A stretch of DNA of 64,000 nucleotides from Agrobacterium vitis. Lineage in GTDB: Bacteria; Pseudomonadota; Alphaproteobacteria; Rhizobiales; Rhizobiaceae. The DNA is taken from positions 868,001-932,000 of the forward strand of contig NZ_CP118259.1 of the NCBI RefSeq assembly GCF_013337045.2, given 5' to 3'. The translations under genes were made by a program, and so were the position numbers. Positions 35,571 to 44,979 of this stretch are shown here, in pieces; position 1 is the first letter of the stretch, and each line of letters starts with the position of its first letter. The notes below the pieces were generated by a model. The model was not told where the DNA came from, searched no databases, and saw only the letters and a program-made list of their open reading frames with translations.

Positions 35571-36476
35571 TCAGGCCGATTTGATCTGGAGGGTCAGGTG
35601 GCCATCATGATTGGCAAATGCAAAGCTTGGGGTGGAGCCTTTGGCCGCCGCGCCGTCAAAGGTCACGGTCATCTTGTCGGACGAGCCTGCAAAGGTCAGG
35701 ATCAGGCTATTGCTGCCAGCGGTGACAGTGATATCGCTCTGCTGAAATCCGCCCAGCTGAAGAGAGAGTGGCCCATCCGTGGTCACGCTGTCCTGACCAT
35801 CGCCAGCGGCAAAGGCATATTCTGCCACGCTATTGCTGCCGGGTGTTTGGTGGATGGTCACCGTATCATTGCCGGTTCCGCCAGAGGCGAAGATGCGGCT
35901 GCCTTCGAGATACATCGTATCATCGCCAGCTCCGCCGTCGATATTGGCCAGTGTGTCGCCGGAGGCTTTGATACTGTCGTCACCATCGCCGCCCGTTACA
36001 GCCATGATCAGCGATCCCGTCAACTGGATATCGTCATCACCGACTCCGCCGTCGATCTCCGAGAGCAGGGCGGCACTGGCTTTCAGGCTGTCCTTGCCGT
36101 CGCCAAGTGCAACTCCTGCCATGGCAGCGCTTTTGGCCACCAGACTGTCGTCGCCATTGCCGGTCTCGACCTGATAGACGCCGCGGCCGGTAAAGGTCAG
36201 GCTGTCATTGCCCTCCGTGCCGGTAACGCTGGTAATATAGCCAAGGCTTTCACTGACATCCGCCTGGTCCGTGCTGCCGCCATCGCCAAGGCTGAGAATT
36301 TCGATGATGCGGGCCAATGCCCGTTGCCCGGCGCTGTCGGAGACTGTGCCACGTTCAGATTGGCTATGGCCAGTGTTTGTCGTTGTTGTGGGTTTGGCCG
36401 CGCTGGTGCCGGAAAACAGCTGGCTTGCATAGGCCACGGCATTCGGGTCGCGATAGAAACTGTTGATGCTGCTCAT
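35571..36476 (-). CDS. Short RTX-type calcium-binding repeat protein
   Basis: A 301-residue acidic protein. The middle (about 95-215) is a run of degenerate glycine/aspartate nonapeptides, for example ETGNGDDSLVAKS, GGDGDDSIKASGD, GGAGDDTMYLEG and GGTGNDTVTIHQ, which form calcium-binding beta-rolls. No signal peptide is visible, as expected for type I secretion, but no type I exporter lies nearby. The Ser/Thr-rich N-terminal 80 residues are unassigned. It is 155 bp upstream of the M4 protease gene on the same strand. The ATG at 36476 is chosen over an extension that lacks RTX-like sequence. Confidence 0.8.
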   Translation of the reverse strand: MSSINSFYRDPNAVAYASQLFSGTSAAKPTTTTNTGHSQSERGTVSDSAGQRALARIIEILSLGDGGSTDQADVSESLGYITSVTGTEGNDSLTFTGRGVYQVETGNGDDSLVAKSAAMAGVALGDGKDSLKASAALLSEIDGGVGDDDIQLTGSLIMAVTGGDGDDSIKASGDTLANIDGGAGDDTMYLEGSRIFASGGTGNDTVTIHQTPGSNSVAEYAFAAGDGQDSVTTDGPLSLQLGGFQQSDITVTAGSNSLILTFAGSSDKMTVTFDGAAAKGSTPSFAFANHDGHLTLQIKSA

Positions 36477-36580
36477 GTGCGCTCTCCGTGCCCGGTACGA
36501 GCCACAAGATAAGAGCACACTTATATATAAAGATAGGTAAAGCTACTCTTGCCTGCAAATGCGGTGAGCAAAGGGTTAAC

Positions 36581-36606
36581 AAAAAAGGGCGGGATATCTC
36601 CCGCCC
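36581..36606 (-). terminator. Rho-independent terminator after the aldo/keto reductase gene
   Basis: On the minus strand, the 8-bp stem GGGCGGGA and TCCCGCCC around GATA is followed by TTTTTT. It lies 30 bp past the reductase stop codon. Confidence 0.92.
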
Positions 36607-36636
36607 CTATTGTTATTCTTGGCTCGCCAAAAACTG

Positions 36637-37680
36637 TCAGATCGGCATGGGATATTGCCGGTAAATCGCGGCAATGCCCTTCATCACCTCGTCGGACAGG
36701 GTGACGTCGGCAGCGCCAATATTGGTTTTCAGCTGCTCCATGCTGGTCGCGCCAATAATAACCGAAGCCATGAACGGACGGGTCAGGCAGAAGGCCAGCG
36801 CCATTTGCGATGGGTCGAGGCCGTGCTGTTTGGCCAATTCCAGATAGGCGCGGGTGGCGGGTTCCTGATGGGGTGTCAGACGGCCACCGATATCGCCGTT
36901 GATCGAGGCGCGTGATCCGGCAGGCTTTGTGCCATCAAGATATTTGCCGCTCAGGATGCCGCCAGCCAGCGGCGAATAGGACAGCAGCCCGACCTGTTCG
37001 TGGTGGGACAGTTCCGCCATGTCGAGATCGTGCGGACGGTAAAGCAGGTTGTATTCGTTCTGCACGCTGGCGACCCGCGGCAGGCCTTTTTGCTCGGCGA
37101 TATCCAGAAATTTCTGGGTTCCCCAGGTGGTTTCGTTTGACAGGCCGATGGCGCGGATCTTTCCGGCGGTGACGCAATCCTGCAAAGCCTCGAGCTTTTC
37201 GGTGATTTCGGCCAGCACCTGGGTGCGGTTCTGGTTGGACGGATCGTAGCCCCAGACCCCACGGAAATGATAATGACCACGATTGGGCCAATGAATTTGA
37301 TAGAGGTCGATATAATCGGTTTTCAGCCGCAACAGGCTGGCATCGACCGCCTCGCGGATCGTGTCGGCATTGATCGGCGCACCACCGCGGATATAGGGTC
37401 GGCCGGCGCCTGCAACCTTGGTTGCCAGCACCACGTCCTTGCGTTTTCCGGTCTTTTCAAACCATAGACCGACCAGTTTTTCGGTATCCGTATAGGTTTC
37501 GGCAGAGAGTGGCGTGGTGGGATAAAGCTCGGCGGTATCGAAGAAATTCACGCCCTTATCAAGGGCATAGTCCATTTGTGCGAAGGCGTCTTCCTTGGTA
37601 TTCTGGCTTCCCCAGGTCATGGTGCCGAGGCAGATTGAGGAGACGGAAATATCCGTGCGGCCAAGCCTGTTATATTTCAT
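36637..37680 (-). CDS. Aldo/keto reductase (Tas-like)
   Basis: A 347-residue NADPH-dependent aldo/keto reductase of the Tas/YajO type. It shows LGRTDISVSSICLGTMTWG, the catalytic Asp/Tyr region GVNFFDTAELYPTTP, DYIDLYQIHWPNR and the cofactor segment GLLSYSPLAGGILSGKY. The family reduces aldehydes and ketones; the native substrate is unknown. It is transcribed alone and divergently from fabD. Confidence 0.9.
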   Translation of the reverse strand: MKYNRLGRTDISVSSICLGTMTWGSQNTKEDAFAQMDYALDKGVNFFDTAELYPTTPLSAETYTDTEKLVGLWFEKTGKRKDVVLATKVAGAGRPYIRGGAPINADTIREAVDASLLRLKTDYIDLYQIHWPNRGHYHFRGVWGYDPSNQNRTQVLAEITEKLEALQDCVTAGKIRAIGLSNETTWGTQKFLDIAEQKGLPRVASVQNEYNLLYRPHDLDMAELSHHEQVGLLSYSPLAGGILSGKYLDGTKPAGSRASINGDIGGRLTPHQEPATRAYLELAKQHGLDPSQMALAFCLTRPFMASVIIGATSMEQLKTNIGAADVTLSDEVMKGIAAIYRQYPMPI

Positions 37681-37887
37681 GGTCTATGGTCTCGGTTTTG
37701 AAAAAGCTCTTTGCGAGCAGGGAGGGATCGAGGCGGAATGTAGAGGGAATTTTCCGATCCGCAAGACCCGCCAATGCACCTCCAAAGCCTGTGACTTCAC
37801 CGGGGTTGAGGCGTCGATACGGCCTCGAAGGGTTGACTCTCCAGGATAGTTTGTGAATTGGAGAAGGAAATTAGCAGGGAGTACCGC

Positions 37888-38832
37888 ATGGGTGTCGCAT
37901 TTACATTTCCGGGCCAGGGCAGCCAGGTCGTCGGAATGGGCAAGGATCTGGCTGAGGCTTTTCCGGAAGCCCGCACGGTTTTTGACGAAGTGGACGATGC
38001 ACTCGGCCAGAAACTGTCGGACGTGATGTGGAACGGGTCCGCCGAGGATTTGACCTTGACGGCCAATGCCCAGCCGGCGCTGATGGCGGTGTCTATCGCG
38101 GTGCTGCGGGTCATGGAAGCGCGTGGTTTTTCGCTGGCGGGCAAAGTGTCCTATGTCGCGGGCCACTCGCTTGGTGAATATTCGGCGCTCTGTGCCGCCG
38201 GTACGTTCAGCCTTGCCGATACCGCTCGCCTGCTGCGCATTCGTGGCAATGCCATGCAGGCCGCAGTTCCGGTTGGGGCTGGCGCCATGGCGGCAATCCT
38301 CGGCCTTGAGCACGGCGACGTCGAAAAGGTCTGCAAGGAGGCCAGCAGCGATGGTCCGGTGCAGATCGCCAATGACAATGGTGGCGGTCAGCTGGTGATT
38401 TCCGGTGCGAAGGTTGCCGTGGAAAAGGCATCAGTGCTTGCAACGGAAAAAGGCGCCAAGCGTGCCATTATGCTGCCGGTGTCGGCACCATTCCATTCGG
38501 CACTGATGGGCCCGGCAGCCGATGCCATGGCCCAGGCTTTGGCGTCGGTCGAGATGAAGGCGCCTGTCGTGCCGTTGATCGCCAATGTCGTCGCCGTTCC
38601 GGTAAACGACACGAACGAGATCCGCCGCCTGTTGGTGGAGCAGGTGACCGGTCAGGTGCGCTGGCGTGAAACGGTGGAGTGGTTCAGCCACAATGCCGTC
38701 TCGGTTCTCTATGAGATTGGTGCTGGCAAGGTGCTGAGCGGCCTGGTGCGGCGCATCGACAAGAATATCACCGGCACGGCGGTCGGTTCACCGGCCGATA
38801 TCGAAGCGGCCCTGACCGCGTTGATGTCTTAA
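37888..38832 (+). CDS. fabD: Malonyl-CoA:ACP transacylase
   Basis: A 314-residue FabD that loads malonate onto acyl carrier protein. It begins AFTFPGQGSQVVGMGKDL. The nucleophile is Ser94 in AGHSLGEYSAL, and the catalytic His is in PVSAPFHSALM. AGGGAG six bases before the ATG at 37888 fixes the start. It heads the fabD-fabG-acpP-fabF cluster. Confidence 0.97.
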   Translation: MGVAFTFPGQGSQVVGMGKDLAEAFPEARTVFDEVDDALGQKLSDVMWNGSAEDLTLTANAQPALMAVSIAVLRVMEARGFSLAGKVSYVAGHSLGEYSALCAAGTFSLADTARLLRIRGNAMQAAVPVGAGAMAAILGLEHGDVEKVCKEASSDGPVQIANDNGGGQLVISGAKVAVEKASVLATEKGAKRAIMLPVSAPFHSALMGPAADAMAQALASVEMKAPVVPLIANVVAVPVNDTNEIRRLLVEQVTGQVRWRETVEWFSHNAVSVLYEIGAGKVLSGLVRRIDKNITGTAVGSPADIEAALTALMS

Positions 38833-38951
38833 GCCATCTGGTTTGCGGCCTGGCGGGGCCGGTAGCATTTTGAATGCACAATGCAGAAGTTTCTAACATG
38901 AGACTGGCGTTTCGCAGGGCGGAACCGGGTTTCAAGCAACGAGGATTGAAC

Positions 38952-39689
38952 ATGTTCGATTTGACCGGCCGCAAGGCCCTGGTAACCGGCGCAACCGGCG
39001 GCATCGGCGAGGAAATCGCCCGCATGCTGCATGCGCAAGGCGCAATCGTCGGTCTGCATGGCACCCGCGTCGAAAAGCTGGAGGCGCTGGCCACCGATCT
39101 CGGCGAGCGTGTGAAGATTTTCCCTGCCAATCTCGCCGACCGCGATGAAGTGAAGGCGCTGGGCGAAAAGGCCGAAGCCGAACTGGAAGGCGTCGACATT
39201 CTCGTCAACAATGCCGGCATCACCAAGGACGGCCTGTTCGTGCGCATGTCGGATGCCGATTGGGACAGCGTGCTGGAGGTCAACCTGACCTCGACATTCC
39301 GCCTGACGCGGGAACTGACCCATCCGATGATGCGCCGCCGCTATGGCCGGATCATCAACATCACCTCGATTGTCGGCGTGACCGGCAATCCAGGGCAGGC
39401 CAATTACTGTGCTTCCAAGGCTGGCATGATCGGCTTTTCCAAGTCGCTGGCCCAGGAAATTGCCGCGCGCAACGTTACGGTCAATTGTATTGCGCCTGGC
39501 TTTATCGAAAGTGCCATGACCGGCAAGCTGAACGATAAGCAGAAAGACACCATCATGGGGGCAATCCCCATGAAACGCATGGGAACGGGAGCCGAAATCG
39601 CGTCTGCCGTTCTCTACCTGGCCTCTTCGGAAGCAAGCTATGTCACCGGCCAGACACTGCATGTGAATGGCGGCATGGCAATGATCTGA
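38952..39689 (+). CDS. fabG: 3-oxoacyl-ACP reductase
   Basis: A 245-residue SDR that reduces beta-ketoacyl-ACP with NADPH. It has TGATGGIGEEIA near the N-terminus, NNAGITKDGLF, and Tyr152 and Lys156 in YCASKAGM. The exact FabG length and FDLTGRKALVTG opening place the start at 38952 rather than the upstream in-frame ATG at 38874. Confidence 0.97.
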   Translation: MFDLTGRKALVTGATGGIGEEIARMLHAQGAIVGLHGTRVEKLEALATDLGERVKIFPANLADRDEVKALGEKAEAELEGVDILVNNAGITKDGLFVRMSDADWDSVLEVNLTSTFRLTRELTHPMMRRRYGRIINITSIVGVTGNPGQANYCASKAGMIGFSKSLAQEIAARNVTVNCIAPGFIESAMTGKLNDKQKDTIMGAIPMKRMGTGAEIASAVLYLASSEASYVTGQTLHVNGGMAMI

Positions 39690-39984
39690 AGACAAGCCAA
39701 AACCCGCTTAATTGGTCTGGGAACAACCAGAGGGCATCGATTTTCGGGCTTTCCGGCAGACTTAAACCATGTTAATCGGGCGGGGACTGTGAGCAGTCGT
39801 CCCGGAAATGGCCAGAAAATGGCCACGAAATGGAAGGTCTTGCGCCTGACCGTGAGCACGGAACGAACGTGTGCAGAGCGGGTTCAACGCAAATGCCGGC
39901 GACGTCTTCGGACCCGCGGGCGCAAAACAGGGTGGGAACGTCATCACGGCATTCCCTTTTATATTAGAGGTCGAGGAAACCGAC

Positions 39985-40221
39985 ATGAGCGATATCGCAG
40001 AACGCGTAAAGAAAATTGTTATTGACCATCTGGGCGTTGAAGCCGACAAGGTCGTTGAAGGCGCAAGCTTCATCGACGATCTCGGTGCAGACTCGCTCGA
40101 CACGGTCGAACTGGTCATGGCGTTCGAAGAAGAATTCGGCGTCGAGATCCCCGACGATGCAGCTGACTCCATCCTCACGGTTGGCGATGCTGTCAAGTTC
40201 ATCGAAAAGGCTCAGGCTTGA
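39985..40221 (+). CDS. acpP: Acyl carrier protein
   Basis: A 78-residue acidic carrier protein. Ser37 in [10 protein letters not shown] is the phosphopantetheine attachment site. The start at 39985 matches the standard [12 protein letters not shown] opening. It is preceded by 295 bp without a gene, which probably holds a strong promoter of its own. Confidence 0.98.
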
Positions 40222-40239
40222 TCCTTGATCTTCCTGAGA

Positions 40240-40261
40240 GGGGCGGGCTCCTGTCCGCCCC
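40240..40261 (+). terminator. GC-rich hairpin after acpP
   Basis: A 7-bp stem (GGGGCGG and CCGCCCC) with an 8-nt loop, starting 19 bp after the acpP stop. No U run follows, so it may stabilise the abundant acpP message or reduce read-through rather than fully terminate. Confidence 0.45.
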
Positions 40262-40466
40262 CTTCAAAGGACCTGCAAGCAAAACACATGCACCTGCGGT
40301 CCTGTTTGTTTTGACGTTGTTTTCAGGTTTCACAGTCGTACCTCATCCTGGATGACGGGCAATCGGGCTGGAAATCTCTAATCCGTTGCATGTTTTCACC
40401 TTCAATCGAGGCGGATTGAGGGGGCATGCGTTAGCATTTGATTGTTTGAGTGGGGTGAACGGGCGA

Positions 40467-41729
40467 ATGAGACGTGTCGTTATCACCGGTACCGGCATGG
40501 TATCTCCTCTTGGCTGCGGTACGGACGTCACCTGGACGCGGCTTCTTGCCGGCCAGAACGCTGCCCGCAAGGTAACCGAATTCGAGGTCGAGGATCTTCC
40601 GGCCAAGATCGCGTGCCGCCTTCCTTTTGGCGACGGTACAGACGGCACCTTCAATGCCGATGACTGGATGGAGCCGAAGGAACAGCGCAAGGTCGATCCC
40701 TTTATCGTCTATGCGATGGCCGCTGCTGAAATGGCATTGGCCGATGCCGACTGGAAACCCCAGACCGATGAGGACCAGATCGCCACCGGCGTGCTGATCG
40801 GCTCGGGCATCGGCGGCATCGAAGGCATTGTCGAAGCCGGCTATACGCTGCGCGACAAGGGTCCGCGCCGCATTTCTCCCTTCTTCATTCCTGGCCGTCT
40901 GATCAATCTGGCCGCCGGTCATGTTTCGATCCGCCACAAGCTGCGTGGTCCAAACCATTCGGTGGTCACCGCCTGTTCGACGGGTGCCCATGCCATCGGC
41001 GATGCCAGCCGCTTCATCGCTTTCGGCGATGCCGACGTCATGGTGGCCGGTGGTGCCGAATCGCCGATCAGCCGGATTTCGCTGGCTGGCTTTGCGGCCT
41101 GCAAGGCCTTGTCCACCCAACATAACGACGATCCGCAAAAGGCCTCGCGCCCCTATGACAGAGACCGCGATGGTTTCGTGATGGGCGAGGGCGCCGGGAT
41201 CGTGGTGCTTGAGGAATTGGAACATGCCAAGGCGCGCGGCGCCAAGATCTATGCCGAAGTGGTAGGCTACGGCCTGTCCGGCGACGCCTTCCACATCACC
41301 GCGCCTGCGGAAGATGGCGACGGTGCATTCCGCTGCATGACCATGGCACTGAAGCGCGCTGGCATGACGGCTGCCGATATCGACTATATCAACGCCCATG
41401 GCACATCGACCATGGCCGATACCATTGAGCTTGGCGCTGTCGAGCGGCTGGTCGGCGCGTCCGCTTCGAAGATTTCGATGTCCTCGACCAAATCGGCGAT
41501 CGGGCATCTTCTGGGGGCCGCCGGTGCAGTCGAAGCTATCTTCTCGGCGCTTGCCATTCGGGATGGTATCGTTCCACCGACGCTGAACCTCGATACGCCG
41601 GATGTGGACAGTGCCATCGACCTGGTGCCGCATAAGGCCCGTAAGCGCGATGTGCGTGTGGCCCTGTCGAATTCCTTTGGGTTCGGCGGCACCAATGCAT
41701 CGCTGGTGCTGCGCCGCTTCGAAGGCTAG
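40467..41729 (+). CDS. fabF: 3-oxoacyl-ACP synthase II
   Basis: A 420-residue condensing enzyme of fatty-acid elongation. The catalytic Cys170 is in VVTACSTGAHA, and the two histidines are in INAHGTST and KSAIGHLLGAAG. The opening MRRVVITGTGMVSPLG fixes the start at 40467; the open frame runs further upstream but matches nothing. Length is as expected. Confidence 0.97.
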   Translation: MRRVVITGTGMVSPLGCGTDVTWTRLLAGQNAARKVTEFEVEDLPAKIACRLPFGDGTDGTFNADDWMEPKEQRKVDPFIVYAMAAAEMALADADWKPQTDEDQIATGVLIGSGIGGIEGIVEAGYTLRDKGPRRISPFFIPGRLINLAAGHVSIRHKLRGPNHSVVTACSTGAHAIGDASRFIAFGDADVMVAGGAESPISRISLAGFAACKALSTQHNDDPQKASRPYDRDRDGFVMGEGAGIVVLEELEHAKARGAKIYAEVVGYGLSGDAFHITAPAEDGDGAFRCMTMALKRAGMTAADIDYINAHGTSTMADTIELGAVERLVGASASKISMSSTKSAIGHLLGAAGAVEAIFSALAIRDGIVPPTLNLDTPDVDSAIDLVPHKARKRDVRVALSNSFGFGGTNASLVLRRFEG

Positions 41730-41740
41730 ACTTGCCTTAG

Positions 41741-41774
41741 GAAAAGCGGAGACCGGTTTTCCCGAGAAGACTAA
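41741..41774. repeat. Dispersed gene-tail repeat, copy 2
   Basis: GAAAAGCGGAGACCGGTTTT followed by CCCGAGAAGACTAA, 11 bp after the fabF stop. It matches the same family as the elements at 23738-23780 and 56931-56968. Confidence 0.65.
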
Positions 41775-42069
41775 CGGCAGCCTCGGGAGCAATAACCCGG
41801 AACTGCTTGCGCTCCTGTGATCAAGGCTTTGGTCATGCTCTCAATCCCGACCAGTCGGAAAAATAGATCCCCTGCCTTTTCTGAAGGGCAGGGGTAGAGT
41901 ATGACACTCTGCCGGGTCGATCCTGTCCCTTGGTAAGGGCAGGGGATGGGCTTGAAGGTCTGTTTTCAAACCCTGCCGTCGCAACAACGCCGGAAGACAC
42001 GTGTCCGGAACCCGCTTTTGCCGTAATGCTTGCCCAAAAGCACCATGACCGAACAGAAGAGGAGTGCCG
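41775..42069. other. Gap between fabF and mltG with short hairpins
   Basis: Together with the repeat before it, about 340 bp without a gene. The region has an 8-bp inverted repeat (CCCCTGCC at 41869-41876, GGCAGGGG at 41887-41894) and a partial echo of the same G-rich arm near 41936-41946. None is followed by a U run. The mltG promoter probably lies in its second half. Confidence 0.5.
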
Positions 42070-43305
42070 GTGAGCGATCGCGTCGACCAGGAAGCCAACC
42101 GTTCCAGCAATGGTGGCGAACAGCAGCCCCAAAATCAAAACCAGGCGAAAGGGCCTTTCATCCCCAAATCGCCCTCGGAAGCCCTGAGGCCAGAGCGCGT
42201 GCCGCAACCCCCGCGTCGTTCCCGGCGGGCGCGAAGCCAGGTGGTGGTGTTCCTGAATTTCGTGATGACCTTGCTGGTCTTTGCCTGCATTGCCGCCGTT
42301 GCTGCCTTCTATTACGTGGTCTCGGCGTTTCAGGACCCGGGTCCGCTCTCCACCAATGCCAATTTTCTGGTTCGCAACGGCGCGGGCGTGTCCGAAATCG
42401 CCACCAGCCTTGAGCGCAATGGCATGATTTCCGATGCGCGGATTTTCCGTTACATGACATCGACCTATCTGCATGACGGCGATACGTTGAAGGCTGGCGA
42501 ATACGAGATCAAGGCTGGCGCCTCGATGAAGGATATTCTCGAACTGCTGCGGTCGGGTAAATCCATTCTCTATTCGGTGACGCTGCCGGAGGGGCTGACG
42601 GTCAAGCAGATGTTCGACAGGCTGGCCAAGGACGAGACGCTGGAAGGCGATCTACCCAAGGCGCTGCCGCCGGAGGGAAGCCTGCGCCCGGATACCTATA
42701 AATTCACCCGGGGAACCAAGCGGCAGGAAGTCGTCGATCAGATGCTCGACGGACAGAAACGTCTTGTCGATCAGATCTGGGCCAATCGCTCTCCCGACCT
42801 GTCCTTGAAGACCAAAGAGCAATTCGTGGTTCTGGCTTCCATTGTCGAGAAGGAAACCGGCAAGGATGATGAGCGCGCCCATGTGGCTTCGGTGTTCCTC
42901 AACCGGCTGCAGAAGGGCATGCGGCTGCAATCGGACCCGACCATCGTCTACGGGTTGTTCGGCGGTGACGGTAAGCCTGCCGACCGGCCGATCTACCAGT
43001 CGGATCTGCAGAAGCAGACGCCGTATAATACCTATGTGATCAAGGGCCTGCCGCCGGGACCGATTGCCAATCCTGGCCGCGCGGCGCTGGAGGCGGTTGC
43101 CAATCCCTGGCGCACCTCCGATCTGTATTTCGTCGCGGATGGCACCGGCGGTCACGTCTTTGCATCGACCCTCGATGAGCATAATGCCAATGTCAGGCGC
43201 TGGCGCAAGCTGGAGGCGGACCGGGGTGTAGATCCTGGCCAGGCCGTCGATGGCCAGCCCGAGGCGGACCCTGACCAGGCTCCGAAACCGGCGAAGAAAA
43301 AATAA
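42070..43305 (+). CDS. mltG: Endolytic murein transglycosylase MltG
   Basis: A 411-residue YceG/MltG protein that cuts nascent glycan strands at the inner membrane. A Pro/Arg-rich cytoplasmic N-terminus leads to one membrane span (about 58-80, VVVFLNFVMTLLVFACIAAV). The periplasmic catalytic domain carries ASIVEKETGKDDE with the catalytic Glu, then LQSDPTIVYG and YNTYVIKGLPPGPIANPG. The GTG at 42070 has AAGAGGAG at ideal spacing; the GTG two codons earlier lies too close to it. Confidence 0.94.
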   Translation: MSDRVDQEANRSSNGGEQQPQNQNQAKGPFIPKSPSEALRPERVPQPPRRSRRARSQVVVFLNFVMTLLVFACIAAVAAFYYVVSAFQDPGPLSTNANFLVRNGAGVSEIATSLERNGMISDARIFRYMTSTYLHDGDTLKAGEYEIKAGASMKDILELLRSGKSILYSVTLPEGLTVKQMFDRLAKDETLEGDLPKALPPEGSLRPDTYKFTRGTKRQEVVDQMLDGQKRLVDQIWANRSPDLSLKTKEQFVVLASIVEKETGKDDERAHVASVFLNRLQKGMRLQSDPTIVYGLFGGDGKPADRPIYQSDLQKQTPYNTYVIKGLPPGPIANPGRAALEAVANPWRTSDLYFVADGTGGHVFASTLDEHNANVRRWRKLEADRGVDPGQAVDGQPEADPDQAPKPAKKK

Positions 43306-43360
43306 CATGACGCAGCTGGCCGGATGAGCGGTCAAACAGGGCGGCGATGGAAGACACACG

Positions 43361-44251
43361 ATGACATTGCAATCGATGACCGGGTTCGCCCGCAATGAAG
43401 GTCAGATCGGCCGCTATCGTTTTGCCTGGGAGCTGCGTTCGGTCAATGGCAAGGGGCTGGATGTGCGGCTTCGCCTGCCGCCATGCCTGGAAGACATGGA
43501 AGCCGAGGTCAAGGCCGCCGTTGGCTTGCACCTGTCTCGCGGCAATGTGCAGGTTGGTCTGAGCCTGACGGCCAGTGACAACCGCATGGAAGCGGTAGTC
43601 AACCGCGATGCCCTCGATGCTGTTCTGGCGCTGCGTACTCAATTGGGTCCGGGCATCGTCTCTGCCGAACCGTTGTCGCTCGATACGCTTCTGTCCATCC
43701 GTGGCCTTGTCGATCTGCGCGAGGCGCAGGAGGACGGCACCCAGCTGGCCGCACGGCGGCAAATGCTGCTGGGCGAACTGGAAACTGCCGTCGCCGCACT
43801 TGCTGAGATGCGCTCACACGAGGGCCTTGCCTTGCAGGCCGTCCTGCTCGCACATATCGATGAAATTGAACGGCTGGCCTTGGTCATCGAGGCGGATTCA
43901 TCCCGCAGCCCGGACGAAATCGCTCGACGTCTTGCCACGCAGATCAGCGCATTGCTGGCGTCCGCACCTGTTCTGGACAAGGACAGGCTCTATGCCGAGG
44001 CAGCCTTGATGGCCACCAAGGCCGATCTGCGTGAGGAGATCGACCGGCTGAAGGCGCATGTGGCTGCCGCCCGCACGCTGCTGCGCGCTGGCGGACCGGT
44101 CGGGCGCAAGCTTGATTTTCTGGCGCAGGAATTTAATCGCGAATCGAATACCATCTGCTCCAAGTCCAATTCCGCCGCGGTTACCGCGGCTGGGATTGAA
44201 TTGAAGGTCGTCATCGACCAGTTCCGCGAGCAGGTCCAAAATCTGGAGTGA
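43361..44251 (+). CDS. YicC family endoribonuclease-like protein
   Basis: A 296-residue YicC protein. The family opening TLQSMTGFARNEG and the C-terminal GRKLDFLAQEFNRESNTICS plus KSNSAAVTAAGIELK are diagnostic. E. coli YicC has been linked to RNA turnover. It sits just before gmk, a very common pairing. Length is normal. Confidence 0.93.
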   Translation: MTLQSMTGFARNEGQIGRYRFAWELRSVNGKGLDVRLRLPPCLEDMEAEVKAAVGLHLSRGNVQVGLSLTASDNRMEAVVNRDALDAVLALRTQLGPGIVSAEPLSLDTLLSIRGLVDLREAQEDGTQLAARRQMLLGELETAVAALAEMRSHEGLALQAVLLAHIDEIERLALVIEADSSRSPDEIARRLATQISALLASAPVLDKDRLYAEAALMATKADLREEIDRLKAHVAAARTLLRAGGPVGRKLDFLAQEFNRESNTICSKSNSAAVTAAGIELKVVIDQFREQVQNLE

Positions 44252-44254
44252 AAC

Positions 44255-44917
44255 ATGTCCATCGCAGCGTCCAAAAACGCCACTATTCCCAGGCGCGGCC
44301 TGATGCTGGTGATTTCCTCACCCTCGGGGGCGGGTAAATCGACCATTTCGCGCACGCTGATGGATATCGACAAGCAGATCGGCATGTCGGTCAGCGTCAC
44401 CACGCGCCAGCGCCGTCCGAGTGAAATCGAGGGCGTGCATTACCATTTCATTTCGCAGCGCGAATTCGAGCGGCTTAAAGCTTCGGACGCGCTGCTGGAA
44501 TGGGCGGAAGTGCATGGCAATTTCTACGGTACACCGCGCGAGCCGGTCGAGGTGGCGATGTCGGAGGGACGCGACATGCTGTTCGACATCGACTGGCAGG
44601 GGGCCCAGCAATTGCAGGAGAAAATGGCCGCCGATGTCGTCTCAGTCTTCATCCTGCCGCCGACCATGACCGAGCTGCAATCTCGCCTGCACCGCCGCGC
44701 CGAGGATTCTGAAGAGGTGATCCAGACCCGGCTCGCCAATTCCCGCTCCGAGATCGAGCATTGGCGGGAATATGACTATGTCATCGTCAACGACGACCTG
44801 AATTCGGCCTTCGATGCTGTGCAGTCAATCGTCAAGGCCGAGCGCCTGCGCCGCGACCGCCGCCCGGGTCTGTTCGATTTCGTCAATAACCTGATTACGG
44901 AAGAGCCAAAGCTTTAA
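44255..44917 (+). CDS. gmk: Guanylate kinase
   Basis: A 220-residue enzyme that phosphorylates GMP to GDP. It has the P-loop [33 protein letters not shown], and the GMP-binding [14 protein letters not shown]. It starts 3 bp after the yicC stop. Confidence 0.97.
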   Translation: MSIAASKNATIPRRGLMLVISSPSGAGKSTISRTLMDIDKQIGMSVSVTTRQRRPSEIEGVHYHFISQREFERLKASDALLEWAEVHGNFYGTPREPVEVAMSEGRDMLFDIDWQGAQQLQEKMAADVVSVFILPPTMTELQSRLHRRAEDSEEVIQTRLANSRSEIEHWREYDYVIVNDDLNSAFDAVQSIVKAERLRRDRRPGLFDFVNNLITEEPKL

Positions 44918-44979
44918 CATAGGTTCAGGACTGGAGGGTCCGAACCAAATAGCCTGTTCCTGGTGGCATGAGGAGAGAG

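Noticed and set aside
36519..36580. TATATATA-rich stretch as a specific promoter of the RTX gene
   Set aside because: A -10-like sequence is present, but no -35 at acceptable spacing was found, so no promoter was annotated.
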